This document shows positions 37,031 to 43,764 of a stretch of 44,174 nucleotides of DNA, piece after piece. The notes under the pieces were generated by a model that saw only the letters and a list, made by a program, of their open reading frames with translations, was not told the DNA's origin and did not search any database. The stretch's first letter is position 1, and each line of letters opens with the position of its first letter. The DNA is from Mucilaginibacter sp. L196 (GTDB lineage: Bacteria > Bacteroidota > Bacteroidia > Sphingobacteriales > Sphingobacteriaceae): assembly GCF_009765905.1 (NCBI RefSeq), contig NZ_LMUO01000006.1:1-44174 (forward strand), read 5' to 3'. The translations under genes were made by a program, and so were the position numbers.

Positions 37031-37062
37031 AGGGGCCGGAAGTTATCTTTCGGCCTTTTTTG
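37031..37062 (+). terminator. Rho-independent terminator after atpG
   Basis: A ggccg/cggcc stem with a 12-base loop (closing further with one mismatch) leads into a run of T residues about 25 bases past the atpG stop. The structure would end the ATP synthase operon. Confidence 0.75.
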
Positions 37063-37136
37063 TTTAATTGCCCCTCCGCCCTCCTCTTTTAGTTACAAAT
37101 TCCAACACGCCAAAGTATGCCAAATGGCATACTTGA

Positions 37137-37568
37137 TTAAACAAAAAGGACATCGTCCTGATTACCATCGTATACCTCTGTTTCTACCAATTGGGTAAGC
37201 AGCGCTTTTAATATGGCTTCTCGTGCCCATTGTTGTTCGGTTGGGCTGGCATCTTCAAGATACCACTTGATGGGTTTATTTATTTCGATGCGATCTTTAT
37301 AAACAAACTTTTTAGTTGGGTGCATTTTGGTGCCTTCATAACTGTTCAGGTTTTCCACTGCAATTGTTTTGGCGAATTGTCTTAAGGTGAGATCTACCTG
37401 CAAACAATCATCGAGTGAGTTTTTAAAGTCATGCTTATCCTCTAACCAAAGGGTTAAAGTGTCGCCATTTATTTCATGGTCAGCAATAGAGATGCGGCTG
37501 TAGTCATAGTCGACCGTTATAATTAGCCACCATAAGTGGTTTTTTAGTTTTTGTGTGATCTTTATCAT
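37137..37568 (-). CDS. Hypothetical protein, 143 residues
   Basis: A soluble, acidic-to-neutral protein with no signal peptide and no membrane span. The N-terminal half alternates beta-type stretches (WWLIITVDYDYSRISIADHEINGDTLTLWLED) and the C-terminal half is helical with many charged residues. I do not recognise a family. It is on the strand opposite the ATP synthase operon, beginning about 70 bases from the end of its terminator. The next gene upstream on the same strand is the 60-residue ORF, with repeats in the gap. The protein does not resemble an obvious toxin or antitoxin. Codon use looks like that of neighbouring genes, and the frame is long and uninterrupted, so it is probably real. 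Confidence 0.6.
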   Translation of the reverse strand: MIKITQKLKNHLWWLIITVDYDYSRISIADHEINGDTLTLWLEDKHDFKNSLDDCLQVDLTLRQFAKTIAVENLNSYEGTKMHPTKKFVYKDRIEINKPIKWYLEDASPTEQQWAREAILKALLTQLVETEVYDGNQDDVLFV

Positions 37569-37580
37569 GTGTTTAGTTTT

Positions 37581-37704
37581 AGTATAAAGTAGCTAGTACT
37601 TATTGCGGTTGATTTGATTGAATTTTAGTATCTGATAACAAGTAAATAGCATAAGAACCCACCCAAGAAAAAAATCTTGATACTTGATACTAGCTACTTG
37701 ATAC
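37581..37704. repeat. TACTTGATAC repeats between two small genes
   Basis: Two exact copies of tacttgatac (37681-37690 and 37695-37704) and diverged inverted forms (agtagctagtactt near 37589, agtatctgataacaag near 37627) fill the gap. The 10-mer is the same as in the atpA-atpG gap, so this is a dispersed intergenic repeat. Confidence 0.65.
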
Positions 37705-37711
37705 GCGAAAA

Positions 37712-37894
37712 TTATTTAAACGCTGGTGTCCATCCGGGTAGATACTGCTGTATGGCAGTTATTTCGTGATGATATTTTTGGCAGATGCTTTGGTAAGCCT
37801 GATAGCGCAATAATAATTCTTTATTTTGTGATTCGGTTTGGATAGGCGCGTTATGCTGGCTGGCAGTTTGCAGCGCGGAGTAGGCTATGTACAT
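37712..37894 (-). CDS. Small protein of unknown function, 60 residues
   Basis: A short, helical, glutamine-rich soluble protein, MYIAYSALQTASQHNAPIQTESQNKELLLRYQAYQSICQKYHHEITAIQQYLPGWTPAFK overall composition with a distinctive end YLPGWTPAF. I recall similar small ORFs with YLPGW ends near regulators in related genomes, but cannot confirm this. It diverges from the S24 regulator gene, with a 249-base promoter region between them, so the regulator may control it. There is no repeat of such size elsewhere. Real gene plausible; function unknown. Confidence 0.5.
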   Translation of the reverse strand: MYIAYSALQTASQHNAPIQTESQNKELLLRYQAYQSICQKYHHEITAIQQYLPGWTPAFK

Positions 37895-38002
37895 GGTTCA
37901 GGTTGTATTATATTCTTTCTTCGTCTTATCTTTCTCTTGTTTGGTATTATTTAAACCTATTATCCGGGGTGCGTGGCGTAATAATAAAGCAACGAGCACT
38001 TT

Positions 38003-38088
38003 ATTTGTATTTTTTCTTTAATTTCTTTATAAATCATTTGTATTATTTATTTATTAAGTATAATTTAGCATTGTTTAATAATACAAAT
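38003..38088 (+). promoter_or_regulatory. Candidate promoter and operator of the S24 regulator
   Basis: A perfect 12-bp inverted repeat, atttgtattatt (38036-38047) and aataatacaaat (38077-38088), flanks a promoter-like pair: TTTG at 38037-38040 and TAATTTAG at 38061-38068, 20 bases apart. A third copy of the 9-mer atttgtatt is at 38003-38011. One half-site overlaps the -33 box and the other the likely start of transcription. This is what an autoregulating repressor would bind. Confidence 0.55.
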
Positions 38089-38143
38089 ATAAAGATATTT
38101 CTTTGTTTAAATAAAGAATTGTTGAAAACTTATTTTAATCGCT

Positions 38144-38836
38144 ATGGAAGATCAATCAAAACCCAATAAGATAAAAAGAGTACGCCCGGAGACTTTGGAG
38201 TTCATTATTTTGTATAACCAGCTTAGAGGAAAGGCATTTTCTGGCAACACACAATTGGCCGAGGCGTTGGGATTTAACTCAACAAGCTCTATAACTGAGA
38301 TTGTTAAAAGTCGCCAAAACATCGACCCTGAAAAACTTAAAATTTTTAAAGAAATTTATAAAGATTATTTAACACCACAGAAATCCACAGAGAATACTGT
38401 ATTACAACCAGCCGAACCCGGCATACCTATGTACGAAATTATAGCAACAGCATCAGGCGTTGAGGTTTATAACGACATTAACGATACCCAAAGCGTGGGT
38501 AGAATGAATTTCCCGGGCATTGAAGAATGCGACTTTGCATTACCTGTTTGGGGCCACAGCATGTATCCTTACCTGGAGAACGGCTGTTGGGTAGCGTTAA
38601 AGATCATCCACAATAAAAAAATATTACCAGGCGAGGTCTATTATATTGAATGGGGCGATTATCGCATGTACAAACGTCTCCTTGCCGGTGATCATCCGGA
38701 CGAGGTTATCGCTCACTCGGATAATACGACTGAAATGATTGGCAATCGCTTAAAATATGCGCCATTTGTAGTGAAGATTGATGATATTAAAAAGCTTTGC
38801 TTAGTGAAGGATATTCATAAGAAACACAACCACTAA
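38144..38836 (+). CDS. S24 (LexA/CI-like) transcriptional regulator
   Basis: A 230-residue regulator. Residues about 15-75 form a helix-turn-helix region (GNTQLAEALGFNSTSSITEIVKSRQNIDPEKL), followed by a linker and a C-terminal S24 peptidase-like domain. The catalytic serine is S139 in WGHSMYPYLENG and the partner lysine K177 in GDYRMYKRLL. The usual Ala-Gly self-cleavage site in the linker is not evident; EIIATASGVEVYND occupies the position, so cleavage is uncertain. Proteins of this type in Bacteroidota repress phage or mobile-element genes and respond to DNA damage in some cases. The start is well supported because the promoter and operator candidates precede it. Confidence 0.85.
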   Translation: MEDQSKPNKIKRVRPETLEFIILYNQLRGKAFSGNTQLAEALGFNSTSSITEIVKSRQNIDPEKLKIFKEIYKDYLTPQKSTENTVLQPAEPGIPMYEIIATASGVEVYNDINDTQSVGRMNFPGIEECDFALPVWGHSMYPYLENGCWVALKIIHNKKILPGEVYYIEWGDYRMYKRLLAGDHPDEVIAHSDNTTEMIGNRLKYAPFVVKIDDIKKLCLVKDIHKKHNH

Positions 38837-38906
38837 TTTTAATATTAACGGACGAAACATCCCTTCAATTAGAATTACTATATTTAGCTGATACATAAAC
38901 AATCTT

Positions 38907-39395
38907 ATGCCCCCAGAAGTCATTCAAATTCCCTACAGCAAAAAATCAGGATATGCCGGCTTAGCCGTGTTACTTATATTGATGTCATTCTTGCTAAGAA
39001 CAGCAGTTACCAACTATTTGGTGCATGATATATTAGGGGCGAGCATTTTTGGCGTATTCGTTCTGTTTATATTGTTTTTGTTGGGGTTGATGATCGTAAC
39101 CAGGCTTATTCCTGCATTTAAAGGCGAGGTAGCCCTCGAGCTGGACGAGAACGGTGTAAAAGACTACATACGCAACATTATACTGGACTGGAAAGATATT
39201 GAGGATATAGGCCTTAGACCGGGCCGCAGCACAGCCATGCTGGTTTTCGAACTGAAGTTCGATTCTGATTTTGGGAAACAGGTATTTATATCACTTCGTT
39301 GGGTTGATGGTAAGGACCAGGATATTTTTAAAACCGTACTAAACTACTTTGATGCCGCGGAGGGAATTGAACGGGTTGATGACGATGAAGAATAA
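38907..39395 (+). CDS. Membrane protein, STM3941-like
   Basis: A 162-residue protein with two membrane spans (about 15-33 and 43-66) at the N-terminus and a soluble C-terminal domain of strands and one helix, including VALELDENGVKDYIRNIILDWKDIEDIGLRPG. This layout (SKKK-like start, two spans, then a 'DxxGIxD...IxWxDIxxI' strand pattern) resembles the STM3941 family, which has a PH-like domain and unknown role. It ends with an acidic tail (DDDEE). Separated from the S24 regulator by 70 bases and followed nine bases later by the GNAT gene, so the last two may be an operon. Confidence 0.6.
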   Translation: MPPEVIQIPYSKKSGYAGLAVLLILMSFLLRTAVTNYLVHDILGASIFGVFVLFILFLLGLMIVTRLIPAFKGEVALELDENGVKDYIRNIILDWKDIEDIGLRPGRSTAMLVFELKFDSDFGKQVFISLRWVDGKDQDIFKTVLNYFDAAEGIERVDDDEE

Positions 39396-39404
39396 TTTCT
39401 GATC

Positions 39405-39905
39405 ATGACCATACGCCTTGCAACACTTGGGGATATTCCTGCCATTACGCAATTGGTAGCAGCTGTTGTGCCGGTTATGCAGGCATCAGGCAACTTCCAA
39501 TGGGATAACACCTACCCTAATAGCAAAGTTTTTGAGAATGATATTGCATTAAACCAACTATGGGTTGCAGATGTTGATGGCGAGATTGGTGGCATAACGG
39601 CTATAACCACCGATCAGGATGCAGAATATACAGCGGTTGGCTGGGATGTTACCGAAACAGCTATTGTTACCCATCGCCTTGCAGTTAGCGTGAATCACCG
39701 CCGGCAGGGTATTGCAGAAGCTTTATTAAAGCAAGCCGAGGTTGTAGCGCAAAGCCGTGGCATTAAAATTTTAAGGATAGATACCAATAGTAATAATAAA
39801 GCAACCCGCCTACTTTTCCCCAAATTAGGTTATGAATTTGCAGGCGAGATAAACCTATCCTTTAGGCCCAATTTAAGGTTCTATTGCTATGAGAAATTAA
39901 TTTAA
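39405..39905 (+). CDS. GNAT family N-acetyltransferase
   Basis: A 166-residue acetyltransferase with the four GNAT motifs. IRLATLGDIPAITQLV starts the fold; LAVSVNHRRQGIAEALLKQAEVVAQSRG is motif A with the acetyl-CoA pyrophosphate loop (R-R-Q-G-I-A), and ILRIDTNSNNKATRLLFPKLGYEFAGEINL is motif B. Acetyl-CoA is transferred to an amine, but the target is unknown. Normal length. It starts nine bases downstream of the membrane protein. Confidence 0.85.
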   Translation: MTIRLATLGDIPAITQLVAAVVPVMQASGNFQWDNTYPNSKVFENDIALNQLWVADVDGEIGGITAITTDQDAEYTAVGWDVTETAIVTHRLAVSVNHRRQGIAEALLKQAEVVAQSRGIKILRIDTNSNNKATRLLFPKLGYEFAGEINLSFRPNLRFYCYEKLI

Positions 39906-40236
39906 TTAGATGCCACGAATTTCTTGAGGAAAAATGTTTAGTTGTTAATAACTTTCGCATCAAAAATTCACATAAAATGGCCATTTTTATTTGACCAATT
40001 AAAAATCAGCTCTTAAATGAGCATTTAAGCTTCGAATATCTAATTTCTTTTTTAATAGTTGTTAAAAAAGAATGGCTTAGAATATAGATTTTCTATTTTT
40101 CAAGCGTAAGTAAATAATTTTTATTAAAAATTACAATAATTGTCTTTTTTTAAAATCGTTAACAATTTATTTACGTTATTAGTATATAATAACCAATAGC
40201 GTATACAACCAATTGCGCACCTAAAAATTTATATAA
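39906..40236. other. AT-rich intergenic gap
   Basis: Contains no gene I can support. There are several poly-A and poly-T runs and 'tttattt' stretches, suitable for a promoter of the following small gene, but no clear TAnnTTTG or inverted repeat stands out. Confidence 0.4.
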
Positions 40237-40527
40237 ATGGACTTAACATCATTATATACAATTGTTATAATTATTGCAGCAATAATTATATTGGAGTTTT
40301 ACAAACGCGAACGCGATAGGGTTACTGTTAATCTGCATACAAATAATTTAAAACACTTGCTTACAATTACCGCGCTAGAGTATAAGCATACCCGCGGGGA
40401 TACTATAAAGGATAATGAGCCCGAGTTGGTAGACAAAAAAATATCCTCGTTGGTAAACAGCTATGAAAAAGGCGAAATACAAAATTCCGTTCTTCAGAAA
40501 AAAGTGTATTCCTTATTAAAAAGCTGA
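40237..40527 (+). CDS. Small membrane-anchored protein, 96 residues
   Basis: One N-terminal membrane span (about 5-20, SLYTIVIIIAAIIILEF) followed by a charged, helical cytoplasmic region ending VNSYEKGEIQNSVLQKKVYSLLKS. I recognise no family. The general plan and the final helical segment with a G-E-I/L-x-x-x-x-x-x-K-x turn are similar to the 130-residue protein on the other side of the insertion sequence, so they may be distant paralogs. It ends 39 bases before the inserted IS and once had a strong terminator there. Confidence 0.55.
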   Translation: MDLTSLYTIVIIIAAIIILEFYKRERDRVTVNLHTNNLKHLLTITALEYKHTRGDTIKDNEPELVDKKISSLVNSYEKGEIQNSVLQKKVYSLLKS

Positions 40528-40538
40528 AATAGCATTTT

Positions 40539-40566
40539 ACTTAAATAAAAAAAGCGGCCCGGTGCC
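40539..40566 (+). terminator. Left half of an IS-split terminator
   Basis: The sequence acttaaataaaaaaagcggc is the left arm of a hairpin whose right arm now lies on the other side of the IS at 41967-41986. Before insertion the arms (20 bp, perfect) had a ccggt loop. The insertion duplicated the 11-base tip of this hairpin. The split means the original terminator for the 96-residue protein gene is probably lost, unless the IS hairpin replaces it. Confidence 0.75.
40556..40566 (+). repeat. Target site duplication, left copy
   Basis: The 11 bases ggcccggtgcc adjoin the left end of the IS and recur directly at the right end. They are exactly the loop and top three base pairs of the former hairpin. 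Confidence 0.85.
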
Positions 40567-40583
40567 AGTCGTGGTCGGAAGAA
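40567..40583 (+). repeat. IS left terminal inverted repeat
   Basis: Seventeen bases matching the reversed right end at 14 positions, with mismatches at positions 3 to 5. The conserved part is tggtcggaagaa. Confidence 0.8.
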
Positions 40584-40596
40584 TATTCTTCCGACC
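40573..40596 (+). repeat. Perfect 24-bp palindrome inside the IS left end
   Basis: ggtcggaagaat pairs perfectly with attcttccgacc and is followed by six T residues, which makes it a terminator-like structure reading into the transposase. It could shield the transposase gene from outside transcription. Confidence 0.75.
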
Positions 40597-40706
40597 TTTT
40601 TTATTTAACGCCATTGATTACTTTTATTTAACTATTTGATTATCAGATATTTAATTTACTTTTCTCGTTGATTTTAGGTGTATTAAATGCTGTAAATCAA
40701 TGAGAT

Positions 40707-41927
40707 ATGGCAATATTTAAAGATCATAAAATTACCGCGAAACAGCTCTTAGGCTTCATTCCCGAGGCACTGATAGCAAATTTGGCTGTTACTACCCGTA
40801 TCGATTATTATGCAAAGGTCCTGCATGGTAATAAGCTGTTTTATTTACTGCTCTATGGAATTTTAGACAATGACAGACTAAGCCAGCGAAGTCTTGAGGA
40901 TACGTTCAATGATTCGGAATTCAAGATACTTTTCAACCTTGATGAAGATGAAAAAGTACGCAGAAGCTCCATTTCTGAAAGATTATCGAAGGTTGATCCG
41001 GACTATTTCAGGCAGATCTACGAATGCATTTATGAGCAGTTTGCCGGATCGTATGCTTTAAGAGAACGAAAGCAATATAACCTGATCCGTGTAGACAGTA
41101 CAATGATCAGTGAAGCCGCAGGTAAACTCACCGAAGGCATAGATAACCAAAGCGGGAAGAAAGCAGTCAAATACAGCATTGCCTTTGATGGCATCTTGCC
41201 CGGACATGCAGGGGTATTCACCGACCCGGGTTATGCCAGCGAAGATATTGCATTGCCGGAGGCTGTCATGGCGCATGTAAAGAAAGAAACCAGCCATCGG
41301 AACATCTACATACTGGACAGGGGCCTTCAATCCACCAGGACGATGAAGTCTTTTAGTGAGGGGCAAGTGACTTTCATCTGCCGTTCAAAGGAGAACAGGA
41401 AGTTTGAATTGCTGGAATCGCTGATTGTCAAAGATCAGGACATGGATATGGGAGAATCCATCCTGCTCCGGGATTGCACAGTCCGTCTTTATACAGGCAT
41501 GCCCATAGCTAACAAACGTGGAAACAAACACTACAGGCAGGAATTGGTAGACCAGCCTTTTCGCTTGGTTATTGTAAAAAGCAAAGTGGAAGAAGAAAAA
41601 GAATACTGGCTGTTAACCAATGAATTCCACCTGTCCGCCAAAGAGATTGCTCAGGCCTACCGCCGACGTTGGGATATTGAGGTTTTCTTCCGATTCCTTA
41701 AACAAGAACTCAACATGAGTCATTTGGTTTCTCTTAACAAGAACGGCTTACAAGTAATGTTATACATGACACTGATAACCAGCATGCTGATACTAATCTA
41801 TAAAAAGGGAAACAATCAGGGCTATAAAACACCCAAAAGGCGTTTTGCTATGGAGGTTAGAGACTTGGCTATTGCTTTGATTGTCGTACAATGCGGTGGA
41901 GATCCCGGCCTCTTTTTTAAGACATAA
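40707..41927 (+). CDS. IS4-family DDE transposase
   Basis: A 406-residue transposase with the DDE catalytic triad expected for IS4: D130 in LIRVDSTMIS, D204 in YILDRGLQS and E325 in the Y-x2-R-W-x-I-E-x2-F-x2-L-K signature (AYRRRWDIEVFFRFLKQEL). Tyrosine, arginine, glutamate and lysine of this YREK-like motif are all present (Y318, R321, E325, K332). Length is normal for the family and the frame has no interruption, so the protein may be functional. It starts ATG 140 bases inside the left end and stops 31 bases before the right end. It would cut and rejoin the IS ends. Confidence 0.93.
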   Translation: MAIFKDHKITAKQLLGFIPEALIANLAVTTRIDYYAKVLHGNKLFYLLLYGILDNDRLSQRSLEDTFNDSEFKILFNLDEDEKVRRSSISERLSKVDPDYFRQIYECIYEQFAGSYALRERKQYNLIRVDSTMISEAAGKLTEGIDNQSGKKAVKYSIAFDGILPGHAGVFTDPGYASEDIALPEAVMAHVKKETSHRNIYILDRGLQSTRTMKSFSEGQVTFICRSKENRKFELLESLIVKDQDMDMGESILLRDCTVRLYTGMPIANKRGNKHYRQELVDQPFRLVIVKSKVEEEKEYWLLTNEFHLSAKEIAQAYRRRWDIEVFFRFLKQELNMSHLVSLNKNGLQVMLYMTLITSMLILIYKKGNNQGYKTPKRRFAMEVRDLAIALIVVQCGGDPGLFFKT

Positions 41928-41932
41928 AAAAT

Positions 41933-41952
41933 GGTCGGAATTTCTTCCGACC
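41933..41952 (+). terminator. Hairpin after the transposase gene
   Basis: ggtcgga and ttccgacc pair around an att/ttt loop a few bases past the transposase stop codon, inside the IS. There is no following T-tract, so termination would be weak and may depend on the nearby stem of the flanking target. Confidence 0.45.
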
Positions 41953-41958
41953 ATTCCT
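41942..41958 (+). repeat. IS right terminal inverted repeat
   Basis: Reversed, this reads aggaatggtcggaagaa, matching the left terminus at 14 of 17 positions. The second target-duplication copy begins immediately after it. Confidence 0.8.
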
Positions 41959-41969
41959 GGCCCGGTGCC
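41959..41969 (+). repeat. Target site duplication, right copy
   Basis: Exact second copy of ggcccggtgcc, followed by gctttttttatttaagt, which is the right arm of the former terminator stem. Confidence 0.85.
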
Positions 41970-42124
41970 GCTTTTTTTATTTAAGTAGTTTTCTACAAAA
42001 GAAATATAGGCGAAACCTCATACATCCGCTATCGTATAAATACAAATAGAATTATAGCGAAAAGGTACATTACAGCCCTACCCTAATTTTTCTCTTTTAT
42101 ATAAATTTATTTTAATTAAAAGTT

Positions 42125-42517
42125 ATGGAAAGCATTTTATTACTTCTGATCCTTGCACCAACAGCCTTATTTTTGATTCTTAAATTTGATACAAAACAAA
42201 ATCGTAAAATAAAAAAGGTTTTAAAAGACACTCATAATATTGAGCCTTTATTCCTGATGCGTGCTACAGAGCAAAAATTAAAGGAGTTAAACACACAACT
42301 ATATGGTAATATAGCCTTAATAGCCAATGGCGCGCACAGTGGCAGAATTAATATTAATGAAGGCGCAAGACAAATGCTGACTTCACAACTAAGTAGGCTG
42401 ACCAGCGACTATAATTCAGGCGAATTAAGTTTAAAAGCTTACAATAGTAAGCTTAGCGAAATGATTCAGACTGTTAATCAAGTTAAGTACCTGAACTTTG
42501 AACAAATAAACAATTAA
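42125..42517 (+). CDS. Small membrane-anchored protein, 130 residues
   Basis: One N-terminal span (about 4-19, ILLLLILAPTALFLIL) and a long helical soluble part (from about 30), including a repeated-looking L-x-x-L-x-S-x-Y/L-N-S-G-E-L-S-L-K-A-Y-N-S-K-L pattern that suggests a coiled coil. No family recognised. Its layout resembles the 96-residue protein upstream of the IS. It is followed 69 bases later by the XRE-type regulator, with which it could be cotranscribed. Confidence 0.55.
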   Translation: MESILLLLILAPTALFLILKFDTKQNRKIKKVLKDTHNIEPLFLMRATEQKLKELNTQLYGNIALIANGAHSGRININEGARQMLTSQLSRLTSDYNSGELSLKAYNSKLSEMIQTVNQVKYLNFEQINN

Positions 42518-42586
42518 TCAGCATCATATAATCTTTAAATAAGTAATTTTTGTTTTATACCTACTTTGTTTATTATTGCAACCGGT

Positions 42587-42949
42587 ATGACTGACGAGGC
42601 AGTAATAAAACGTTTAAAAGTAATTGTTAAGGAACATGGAGGCCAACTTGGCTTAGCCAACACAATTGGGGTTGATCAAGGCTTTATAAGCAAGGTAATT
42701 AACCGAAAACAAGAAATGAGTTATTACCTTATTCGTAAGCTGTGCTTCCAGCTAAAATACTCTCCTGAATGGCTTATACTTGGCACAGGAGAAAAAATGA
42801 TAAACAAACCGGATTCAGCCAAACTAATTACCGAGATCCAGATGTTGCGTACAGAAGTTGATATTTTGCATGCCAGAATGCGTGCGTACGAAATTGAGTT
42901 AAATGAGTTGAGAGTAGAATATCCTGCTAAAAATCAGAAAGCAGGTTAA
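42587..42949 (+). CDS. XRE-family helix-turn-helix regulator
   Basis: A 120-residue DNA-binding protein. The HTH_XRE-type region covers about residues 5-60, with VKEHGGQLGLANTIGVDQGFISKVINRKQEMSYYLIRKLCFQL; the recognition helix is QGFISKVINR. The ending SPEWLILGTGEKM is typical of Bacteroidota prophage-like or element-associated repressors. The second half is a coiled coil (LITEIQMLRTEVDILHARMRAYEIELNELRVEY) that probably dimerises the protein. The start used is the ATG; a TTG seven codons upstream is open but less likely. The neighbouring gene on the other strand converges. Confidence 0.75.
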   Translation: MTDEAVIKRLKVIVKEHGGQLGLANTIGVDQGFISKVINRKQEMSYYLIRKLCFQLKYSPEWLILGTGEKMINKPDSAKLITEIQMLRTEVDILHARMRAYEIELNELRVEYPAKNQKAG

Positions 42950-42964
42950 ATATTAAAAGGCTGA

Positions 42965-43204
42965 TTATGTAACTATAACAGTTTTGTCTGATTTCATAGT
43001 TCCAACCAACTTACGCTTATGATACATTATTCCTAGTGAACAAATCAGGACACTCGTTAATAATGTTATCGCGATAATAACATCTGAAACTGAAATATAC
43101 CCTTTAGCCCCGGCGAAAATAATACCGGCCTTAGGAACAAACAACCCTACCAGGGGGAATGTTAAAAAGATTCGAAATATTATAAGATCTTCCATACGCT
43201 GCAT
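42965..43204 (-). CDS. Small predicted membrane protein, 79 residues
   Basis: A short ORF with two likely membrane spans (about 8-31 and 38-60) and a basic C-terminus (YHKRKLVGTMKSDK). No family recognised. It ends 16 bases from the regulator stop on the other strand, so the pair is convergent. The frame is plausible but short, and the start could also be the ATG three codons later. Call weak. Confidence 0.4.
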   Translation of the reverse strand: MQRMEDLIIFRIFLTFPLVGLFVPKAGIIFAGAKGYISVSDVIIAITLLTSVLICSLGIMYHKRKLVGTMKSDKTVIVT

Positions 43205-43484
43205 CTATTTGTAACATTTGTAACAAATAAGATGCCGTTTTGTTTGTAAAAAACATTAACCTACACGAAATATGACAATAAATAAATTACAATTTCCTTA
43301 CAATCAGCAACTTAACTAAATTAACGGATTAATAATTAATTTAATTATCTTAACCGTAGGCAGTCTTACATACAAATAATATCATTTTTAGTTGTAAAAA
43401 ACAGACATTATTTTGTAATAAAAAGTGTTTTGTGTCCAACTATTAGTACTAGTTATTACACATCCGTTGTGATTATTAAATTTA

Positions 43485-43754
43485 CTAGCTGTATTGATTT
43501 TGCTCATTTTTACGAGCATATAATTTTATAGCTCCCAATATTGCAACAACAACAACCAGTATCCATACCCCGGTATCCAGCGGGCAGGTTTGGCTACTTC
43601 CAATTATCCCACTATTAACATCACATGGTGTACCGGGGCCCCCCGGGTCACCCGGACCTTGTGCCAGTAATATAGCTGGCAATAAAATCAATAGTAAAAT
43701 AAAAATACTTACTACAATTTTATGATAGGCTTTTGATCGCGGTTTAATAAACAT
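43485..43754 (-). CDS. Small Gly/Pro/Cys-containing membrane protein
   Basis: An 89-residue protein with an N-terminal hydrophobic segment (about 13-31, ending AQG) and a second near the C-terminus (about 64-80), a basic tail (YARKNEQNQYS), and a short loop rich in glycine and proline (GPGDPGGPGTPCDVNSGIIGSSQTCPLDTGV) with two cysteines that could form a disulfide. This pattern, a Gly/Pro tract followed by P-x-D-x-G-V and a final span, is familiar in small Bacteroidota envelope proteins often near T9SS cargo genes, though I cannot name the family. It begins 10 bases after the cargo gene stop codon, so the two are probably cotranscribed. Confidence 0.6.
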   Translation of the reverse strand: MFIKPRSKAYHKIVVSIFILLLILLPAILLAQGPGDPGGPGTPCDVNSGIIGSSQTCPLDTGVWILVVVVAILGAIKLYARKNEQNQYS

Positions 43755-43764
43755 GATAATCTTA

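Larger units (their letters stand above)
40567..41958 (+). mobile_element. IS4-family insertion sequence, complete
   Basis: A 1,392-base element. Terminal inverted repeats begin agtcgtggtcggaagaa (left) and aggaatggtcggaagaa (right, reversed), matching at 14 of 17 positions. One transposase gene fills most of it. An 11-bp direct duplication (ggcccggtgcc) flanks it, consistent with the 9-12 bp duplications of IS4 relatives. Both ends also fold into hairpins next to T or A runs. It looks intact and possibly still active. I do not know a named IS for it. Confidence 0.9.

Noticed and set aside
37137..37894. Toxin-antitoxin pair made of the 143- and 60-residue genes
   Set aside because: They are separated by about 140 bases of repeats rather than overlapping, and neither has recognisable toxin or antitoxin motifs.
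37903..38169. 88-residue plus-strand ORF upstream of the S24 gene
   Set aside because: It runs over the AT-rich promoter and operator region, overlaps the true start of the regulator and is composed of hydrophobic/aromatic residues expected from AT-rich DNA.
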